DNA of 33,661 nucleotides from Thermoprotei archaeon (GTDB taxonomy: Archaea > Thermoproteota > Thermoprotei > Thermofilales > Thermofilaceae): assembly GCA_003649495.1 (NCBI GenBank), contig QMRZ01000002.1, positions 1 to 33,661 on the forward strand. Direction: 5' to 3'. The notes beneath the pieces are model-generated. The model ran no database searches, was not told the DNA's origin, and worked only from the letters and a program-made list of their open reading frames with translations. Positions within the stretch are counted from its first letter, which is position 1. Each line of letters opens with the position of its first letter. The position numbers were made by a program, and so were the translations under genes. Positions 28,716 to 33,661 of the stretch are shown in pieces.

Positions 28716-31449
28716 CCCTCGCGACGCCCACTACCACTTCCCTTAACGCCTCCCTGAAGGCGCTAGGGTCGCTCACCCTCCCCATTACTAGATCCGCCAC
28801 GCCGCCTCCCCTGCCCTCGACGCGCGCTAAGACTAGCTTGTTCAGCTCACGCGCGTCAAACCCCTCCTCAACTAGTTCGTCACCCACCTTAATCGCGTAA
28901 ACCCCACCCCTATTCACCAGGCCTACTATGGAGCGGCTCAGCTGCCGAGCTACAGCTAGGGCTAGGTCCCTGACATCGCGCTCCTCCCCCTCCTCCACCA
29001 CCTCCACGACGAGCTTAATTCCCGCCACCTGCTCCGCCTTAGCGGCTAGGTGCGCCGCCTTCAGCTCCAGTAGCTCCCTCCTAGCCTTCTCCAGGCTCCT
29101 CCTCAAGACCCTGAGCTCGCTGACCAGCTGCTCGACACCCTCCACCACCTTATCCTCCTCCACGTTGAGCATGTGAGCCAGCCTGCTGACCGAATCCTCG
29201 AGCCTCCACACGTGCTCCAAGGCCGCCCTGCCGACCTTGAACACCAGCCTCGACACGCCATCCTGAATCCTCTCCACCTTGACCACCTTTATCAGGCCTA
29301 CCTCACCAGTCCTGGAGCAGTGCAGCCCTCCGCACGCCTCAACATCCCAGCCCTCCACCTCGACTATCCTCAGCCTAGCCTCGGGCACCACACCGCCCTG
29401 GTAGAGTATGAAGCCGTACTTGCTCTCAGCAACTGTTCTATCCTCGAAGAAGACCCTGACGGGCCTATCCTCCATCACCACCTTGTTGGCCAGCTCCTCT
29501 ATTGCGCGGATCTCCTCCGGGCTTATCCTCTTGTGATGAGTTATGTCCAGCCTGCTCTGCTCAACTCCCTTCTGCGCCCCCGCCTGCCACACATGCCTGC
29601 CCAGTACCCTCCTAGCCGCTCCCAGTATTATGTGAGTAGCCGTGTGATTCCTCATGAGCGCGAACCTCCTCTCGGCATCCACCACCCCCTTAACCTCAGC
29701 CCCCTCCGGCGGGGGCTGCCCCTCACACTCGTGGAGGACCACGTCGCCCACCTTAATCACCCGCACTACCCTACACTTCCCCCCTTCCCACTCGAGGACG
29801 CCTGTGTCATGGGGCTGGCCGCCTCCCTCCGGGTAGAAAGCAGTGCTATCGAGGACCACCATCCTGCCAGCCGTCCTGAGGACCCTCGCCTTAAACTCAA
29901 GCCTCCTCGGGTCCTCGTAGTACAGCCTCCGCGTGGGGGGCAACCCCTCAGCCAGCTTCCTAGCCTCCTCCTCAATCGCGGCCGGCTTAGGCGGCGCTAC
30001 CTCGTGCTTTGAGGCCAGCGATGAGTAGAAGTCGGGGGGTACCACGACCCTCACCCCCACCCTAGCCGCCTCCTCCGCCACAAGCTCAGGGGCTACGCCG
30101 TGTGACTCGTAGAGCTCGCTCAATTTCTCGGGAGGTACCTCCCTGAGCCCCCTCCTGACGAGCTCTCTAAGCAGCTTCCTCACAACCCTCTTGCCGTGCC
30201 TTAGAGCGTCTTGATACCTCCTCTCCTCGTAGCTCACTATGTCGAGTATCTCCCCCTCAAGCTCGGCGTACTCGGGGAAGTCATCCCTCCAGGCCTTCAG
30301 CTGCATGCTGACGACCTCGGCTAAGGGGATATCGAGGCCAGCCCTAGCCATGTGCCTGAGGGCCCTCCTGATGAGGAGCCTAGCTAGATAGCCCGCGCCG
30401 ACATTCGAGGGGACCACGCCATCGCCTATCATCCAGAATATGGTCCTCGAGTGGTCAGCGAGCGCGTAGAGGGACTGATAGGGCATTAGCATCTTCTCGA
30501 GCTCCCTCCTCTCCACCCCGAGCTCTCTAGAGATCTCATCTAGGACCCTCACCGAGAGTGCTGGCTTCTTGAAATCCAGCTTACCCGACTTACGCGCTAC
30601 TGCCTCCAGGACCGCTGGGTCGAGCTGCTCTAACCCCGCCTCCCTCCTCAGCGCGTCTAGCACCCGCGGGAATACGGCATCGTAGATGGTGGGGGAACCC
30701 CTGAACAGCCAGAGGAGCCGCTCAAGCCCGTAGCCAGTATCCACTATCCTGTTCCCCATCTCTACGAGCCTGTCATCCACCACCTTGTAATGCATGAATA
30801 CGAGGGTAGCTACCTCAAGCCCTCTCACGAGAACCTCGTAATCCTCTCCCGCGTTCCCCCCACCGCTCCACCAGTCGAACTTGAACGTTATCTCCTCGGG
30901 AGGTATGTTGAAGGCCTCAGTCAACACTCTGAACGCATACTCTACAGTCTCGTTAGCCCAGTAGACATTCCTGCCCCCTATGTTGAAGGCATGGTGGGCC
31001 ATCATCTCGAAGCCCGTCATGTGCCTCCCGGTTCTCCCCACGTTGTCCAGGTCCGTCAGCCTGATGCTGGGCTGCGATATCACCAGGGGGTTAGCCGGCG
31101 GCTCCACGAGGCCCTCAGTAACCCACGGCTGGAAGTCGTATATCGACGCCCCGACCAGGTAGACGTCATCCCTCCACCTAGCGACAACTGGGTACCTCCC
31201 AACCCTCGTGTGCCCCTCCTCCTCGAAGAACCTCAGGAAGCGCTCCCTAACTTCGCGCGGGCTGGCGGCGCCCCTCAGGGGGCGCCCTATGAACTCGTAG
31301 TCTACGCAGGGCTGGTCGCCGCACACATCCCTGTCCGGGTCAAGCGTCCAGAACTCACTGCCACACACCCTGCACTTCTTCAGCGTGAACCCCCTCTCCC
31401 TGAAGAAGGGGAGTCGTAGGAACTCCTCCCTTCTCACGCGATCCCCCAT
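28705..31449 (-). CDS. alaS: Alanyl-tRNA synthetase (archaeal type)
   Basis: A 914-residue protein beginning with the archaeal zinc-binding extension (KKCRVCGSEFWTLDPDRD, then CGDQPCVDY). The class II catalytic core follows: RERFLRFFEEEGH, FEMMAHHAFNIGG, GNAGEDYEVLVRGLE, DTGYGLERLLW. The editing domain has the zinc motif HTATHIILGAARR and CGGLHCSRTG, and the C-terminal C-Ala/DHHA1 part ends GRGGGVADLVMGRV with the GG hallmark. It charges tRNA-Ala and edits Ser/Gly. ATG 31449 is 27 nt downstream of the L10 stop with a TATA-like GGCTTTAAGC in between, so it may have its own start as well as operon transcription. Confidence 0.97.
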   Translation of the reverse strand: MGDRVRREEFLRLPFFRERGFTLKKCRVCGSEFWTLDPDRDVCGDQPCVDYEFIGRPLRGAASPREVRERFLRFFEEEGHTRVGRYPVVARWRDDVYLVGASIYDFQPWVTEGLVEPPANPLVISQPSIRLTDLDNVGRTGRHMTGFEMMAHHAFNIGGRNVYWANETVEYAFRVLTEAFNIPPEEITFKFDWWSGGGNAGEDYEVLVRGLEVATLVFMHYKVVDDRLVEMGNRIVDTGYGLERLLWLFRGSPTIYDAVFPRVLDALRREAGLEQLDPAVLEAVARKSGKLDFKKPALSVRVLDEISRELGVERRELEKMLMPYQSLYALADHSRTIFWMIGDGVVPSNVGAGYLARLLIRRALRHMARAGLDIPLAEVVSMQLKAWRDDFPEYAELEGEILDIVSYEERRYQDALRHGKRVVRKLLRELVRRGLREVPPEKLSELYESHGVAPELVAEEAARVGVRVVVPPDFYSSLASKHEVAPPKPAAIEEEARKLAEGLPPTRRLYYEDPRRLEFKARVLRTAGRMVVLDSTAFYPEGGGQPHDTGVLEWEGGKCRVVRVIKVGDVVLHECEGQPPPEGAEVKGVVDAERRFALMRNHTATHIILGAARRVLGRHVWQAGAQKGVEQSRLDITHHKRISPEEIRAIEELANKVVMEDRPVRVFFEDRTVAESKYGFILYQGGVVPEARLRIVEVEGWDVEACGGLHCSRTGEVGLIKVVKVERIQDGVSRLVFKVGRAALEHVWRLEDSVSRLAHMLNVEEDKVVEGVEQLVSELRVLRRSLEKARRELLELKAAHLAAKAEQVAGIKLVVEVVEEGEERDVRDLALAVARQLSRSIVGLVNRGGVYAIKVGDELVEEGFDARELNKLVLARVEGRGGGVADLVMGRVSDPSAFREALREVVVGVARDEA

Positions 31450-31476
31450 CTAACGCCTTATAGTTGCTTAAAGCCT

Positions 31477-32373
31477 TTAGCCGAATTCCGGCGATTGGCT
31501 CTTGACCAGCTCGTACAGGGCCCTAGCCTCAGCGCTAGCCCTGGCGAGCGCCGCCTCGAGAGCCCCTGGGACCGGGATTGCCGCCGATACCGCCAGCGCC
31601 ATGGCTTCGAAGTGTGCCTTAGCCACGAGGAGGTCGGCCACCTCCCTGACGGGGAGACAGGCGTTTAACGCCAGGTTGACCGCCCTGCTGTGAGCCTCAG
31701 CCACCATCTCCTCGTAAGCCTCGGGCTCGACCTCGACCTCTTCCGGCTCGACAGCCCTCCCGTCCACTAGCAGCACTTTGACTTGCAGCGACATCTCTAT
31801 TGGCTTAAGCCCCATCTTGTTGAGCAGCTCTGCGAGCTCCGGGGATATTGTATCGCCCTTCCTAGCCACCACAGTGTCGCTGGCTACCCAGATGCTGCCC
31901 TCCTGTATCCTTATCGGTATCCTCAGCTTGTTGAAGAGGCTTATTATCGGGCCCGGCGCGAAGCCGGTGTTGCCTGAGGGTATCACGATGTCGCTAGTCG
32001 CCTTATCGCCGGGCCTGGCCTCCCTGCTCACCTTATACCTCCTCAGGAACAGTAAGGTGGAGAAGGGGTTCTCGTCAGTGAAGATGGCAGCGTTCTGGCC
32101 CTTCAGCTTCTCCTTTAAGGCCAGCAGCCCCGGCTTCTCATCTGCCACCTTCTCCAGCGCCTTGGCGAATAGCGTGTTCTTAATCACCTTGAGGACTGCG
32201 CCACGCTCCCTCAATGCCCTCCTAGCCTCGTGGAGAGCAGGCGCCGGGACCCCCACTATGTCCACTAACAACACGTACTTGTAGCGCTTGAGCAGGCTCG
32301 CGTACTCCTCAATCCTCTTAACCTTACGCTCGGGGTAAGGCCTCGTCCTGACGTAGCCGACAACCCTGCTCAA
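31477..32373 (-). CDS. rpl10: Ribosomal protein L10 (P0/uL10), tail-less
   Basis: A 298-residue archaeal P0: MSRVVGYVRTRPYPERKVKR at the start, YVLLVDIVGVPAPALHEARR, LKVIKNTLFAKALEK for the RNA-binding part, then PSGNTGFAPGPIISLFNKL and the helical spine with L12-binding segments from EAYEEMVAEAHSRAV to the end. Archaeal P0 usually continues with a glutamate-rich hinge and a conserved GxxxLF tail that recruits translation factors. Here it stops at VKSQSPEFG with TAA, so the tail is missing. The start is TTG 32373 directly after the L1 stop. L12 would normally follow it and does not. Confidence 0.92.
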   Translation of the reverse strand: MSRVVGYVRTRPYPERKVKRIEEYASLLKRYKYVLLVDIVGVPAPALHEARRALRERGAVLKVIKNTLFAKALEKVADEKPGLLALKEKLKGQNAAIFTDENPFSTLLFLRRYKVSREARPGDKATSDIVIPSGNTGFAPGPIISLFNKLRIPIRIQEGSIWVASDTVVARKGDTISPELAELLNKMGLKPIEMSLQVKVLLVDGRAVEPEEVEVEPEAYEEMVAEAHSRAVNLALNACLPVREVADLLVAKAHFEAMALAVSAAIPVPGALEAALARASAEARALYELVKSQSPEFG

Positions 32374-32374
32374 C

Positions 32375-33019
32375 TCACTTCACCCTGACAGGCGGCCCCA
32401 TAGTCAGCTTCACATAAATCTTCTCTATGTTATAGGGCCTGAACCGGCTCAGGAGGAAGTTCAGGACCGCCATCGCATTCTCGGCAACCTCCTTGGGATC
32501 CTGCTCCTCGCTGCCTATCCTGCACATCACTTGAGGCTGATCCCTGAGCCTGATCCTGATAGACCTCTTAGCCCTGTCTATCAGTGGCTTAATGTCAACC
32601 GTTGGCGGCACAGGCTGCGGCATCTTGCCCCGGGGCCCCAGGAACCTTCCCAGCAACCTGCCCACCAGCGGCATCATATCAGCCTGCGCTATGAAGACGT
32701 CATACCTCTTAGCGAGCTTCTTAGCGTCCCGCTTGCTGGCAGCCACCTTCTCCAGCTCCTCCCTAGTAATCACCGCGTCAGCCCCCGCCTCCCTAGCTCT
32801 AAGGGCCATGTCACCATCAGCTATCACCGCCACCTTGGACAGCTTGTTCGGCGGCGGGTTAGGGAGCGCTATCAGCTGTACAAACCTGTTCTCAGGCTTC
32901 CTGACGTCTACATCCCTCAGCTTAACTATCAGCTCATAGCTCTGAGTAAACCTCCTCGGCTTAGCCAGCTTCTTAGCCTCCTCAATGGCCTTAACCAGAG
33001 CCTCGACCTCCACGCTCAC
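32375..33019 (-). CDS. rpl1: Ribosomal protein L1
   Basis: A 214-residue uL1: FTQSYELIVKLRDVDVRKPE, NKLSKVAVIADGDMAL, YDVFIAQADMMPLVGRLLGR, FLGPRGKMPQPVP and VYVKLTMGPPVRVK (short: KLTMGPP). L1 binds the L1 stalk of 23S rRNA; in several archaea it also represses its own operon by binding its mRNA, but no such structure was looked for in detail here. GTG 33019 overlaps the L11 stop (GTGA). It is in the standard L11-L1-L10 order. Confidence 0.97.
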   Translation of the reverse strand: MSVEVEALVKAIEEAKKLAKPRRFTQSYELIVKLRDVDVRKPENRFVQLIALPNPPPNKLSKVAVIADGDMALRAREAGADAVITREELEKVAASKRDAKKLAKRYDVFIAQADMMPLVGRLLGRFLGPRGKMPQPVPPTVDIKPLIDRAKRSIRIRLRDQPQVMCRIGSEEQDPKEVAENAMAVLNFLLSRFRPYNIEKIYVKLTMGPPVRVK

Positions 33020-33525
33020 CCGGCCCCCACCTCACCCTCGTACTTGGATATCAGGTCGTCGTAGACCCCCTCCTCCACTTCCCTAATCACCTCCTTCGGG
33101 CTCTTACCCTCAACCCTCACCCCCATGCTCTGGCACGTGCCCAGGACGCACTTCACAGCTCCCTTAAGCGTCTTCGAGCCTATGTCTTTCATCTTCATCG
33201 CAGCTATCTTCACCACCGCCTCCATCGAGATGTTCCCGACGAACTCGTGACCTGCCTGCCCCGACCCCTTCTCAGCCTTCACCTCCCTTATTATCAGGGC
33301 CGCGGTCGTCGGCGTCCCAACCTCCACCTCAAAGGTCTTCTTCTCGAGATCTACAGTGACCTTGACGGGCACCCTCATGCCCGCGAAGTCCTTCGTCAAC
33401 TCATTGATCCTCTTAACAACCTCTAGCACGTTGATTCCGAGGGGGCCCAGGGCCGGCCCTATCGGCGGGCCGGCCGTCGCCTTACCCCCATCCACTAGGA
33501 ACTGGAAGGACTTGGTCTTCGCCAT
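33016..33525 (-). CDS. rpl11: Ribosomal protein L11
   Basis: A 169-residue uL11: FLVDGGKATAGPPIGPALGP is the N-terminal proline-rich motif, followed by GINVLEVVKRINELT, the VGTPTTAALI strand and the rRNA-binding C-domain (ISMEAVVKIAAMKMKDIGSK). It sits at the GTPase-associated centre. ATG 33525 was chosen over GTG 33534 because GAGGTG lies 6 nt before it; the GTG would sit inside that Shine-Dalgarno. It follows S19 by about ten bases. Confidence 0.97.
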   Translation of the reverse strand: MAKTKSFQFLVDGGKATAGPPIGPALGPLGINVLEVVKRINELTKDFAGMRVPVKVTVDLEKKTFEVEVGTPTTAALIIREVKAEKGSGQAGHEFVGNISMEAVVKIAAMKMKDIGSKTLKGAVKCVLGTCQSMGVRVEGKSPKEVIREVEEGVYDDLISKYEGEVGAG

Positions 33526-33535
33526 CAGCCCCACC

Positions 33536-33661
33536 TCACTTCAGCGGCAGGAACATTGAGGAGCGTGTCGCCTTAAGCCCAGGCTCGCCGTGCTTCACCT
33601 CCTTGCAGGTGGGCGAGAACTCGCCGAGGTAATGACCTATCATCTCCGGCGTTATCTCCAC
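33536..33661 (-). CDS. rps19: Ribosomal protein S19 (partial, C-terminal 41 residues)
   Basis: The gene enters from the right edge. The visible end translates as VEITPEMIGHYLGEFSPTCK, EVKHGEPGLKATRSSMFLPLK: ITPEMIGHYLGEF and the HGxPGxxATRSSxFxPLK ending are the uS19 signature. Stop TGA is at 33536-33538. S19 binds the 16S head. It normally belongs to the S10/spc-type clusters (after L2), so finding it immediately before L11 is unusual. The two genes are spaced like operon partners. Confidence 0.92.
   Translation of the reverse strand: MEITPEMIGHYLGEFSPTCKEVKHGEPGLKATRSSMFLPLK

Noticed and set aside
29173..30012. 279-residue open frame on the plus strand
   Set aside because: Antisense to AlaRS, Leu/Pro/His-rich composition typical of a shadow frame, no promoter.
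30790..31419. 209-residue open frame on the plus strand
   Set aside because: Antisense to the AlaRS catalytic core; no recognisable domain.
1..33661. CRISPR arrays, insertion sequences, prophage or defence genes
   Set aside because: No spaced repeats, transposase, integrase or known defence motifs were seen anywhere in the window.

Overview
The window looks like chromosomal DNA of a hyperthermophilic archaeon, most likely Thermoproteota (crenarchaeal or korarchaeal type). Evidence: archaeal AlaRS, EF-1beta, NAC, Alba, ABCE1, Cgi121, Tan1-type THUMP protein and L10/P0; GC-rich DNA with frequent GTG/TTG starts; TATA boxes about 26 nt upstream of many start codons (leaderless mRNAs); C/D-box sRNAs; and a class II tRNA-Leu with a non-canonical intron. 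The exact lineage cannot be fixed from this window. No CRISPR array, transposon, phage or integrated plasmid was seen. Genes are very tightly packed, often overlapping.

Layout. 1-4.2 kb: the 5' part of a phosphoglucose/phosphomannose isomerase, an OB-fold protein, a frameshifted nucleoside phosphorylase, two small proteins, a C/D sRNA with its own TATA box, a thioredoxin and a DUF72 protein. 4.4-9.9 kb: a purine-type phosphoribosyltransferase coupled to a metallo-beta-lactamase-fold nuclease, then MTA phosphorylase, S-adenosylhomocysteine hydrolase and MetRS, a group recycling methyl-cycle products, each with its own leaderless-type promoter. 9.9-13.8 kb: an archaeal MiaB-like methylthiotransferase divergent from a secreted membrane-anchored protein, then an ACT-V4R protein. 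13.9-14.3 kb: an RNA island with tRNA-Leu(UAG), a candidate structured RNA and a canonical C/D sRNA; the last two appear to diverge from one AT-rich promoter.

14.3-19.8 kb (minus strand): Alba, an unknown protein, a GH172 (DUF2961) protein, a half-length PxpC/KipA-like protein, a biotin-dependent carboxyltransferase, a tiny membrane ORF, BCCP, a zinc-ribbon protein and EF-1beta. 19.8-27 kb: ABCE1 with an Rpb9-like zinc ribbon, an orphan ABC ATPase with a Tan1-type THUMP protein, a class V aminotransferase with the KEOPS subunit Cgi121, and SAM hydrolase convergent with RtcA. 27-33.7 kb (minus strand): a translation gene string S19 (partial), L11, L1, L10, AlaRS, DUF434, NAC and a CDP-alcohol phosphatidyltransferase, with RtcA next in line. 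L12, usually found after L10, is absent, and L10 lacks its usual acidic C-terminal tail.

Most genes are translation, tRNA modification and core metabolism. The most unusual items are the RNA island, the carboxyltransferase cluster with its half PxpC and membrane ORF, the alba-unknown-GH172 run, the broken nucleoside phosphorylase and the L10/L12 anomaly.
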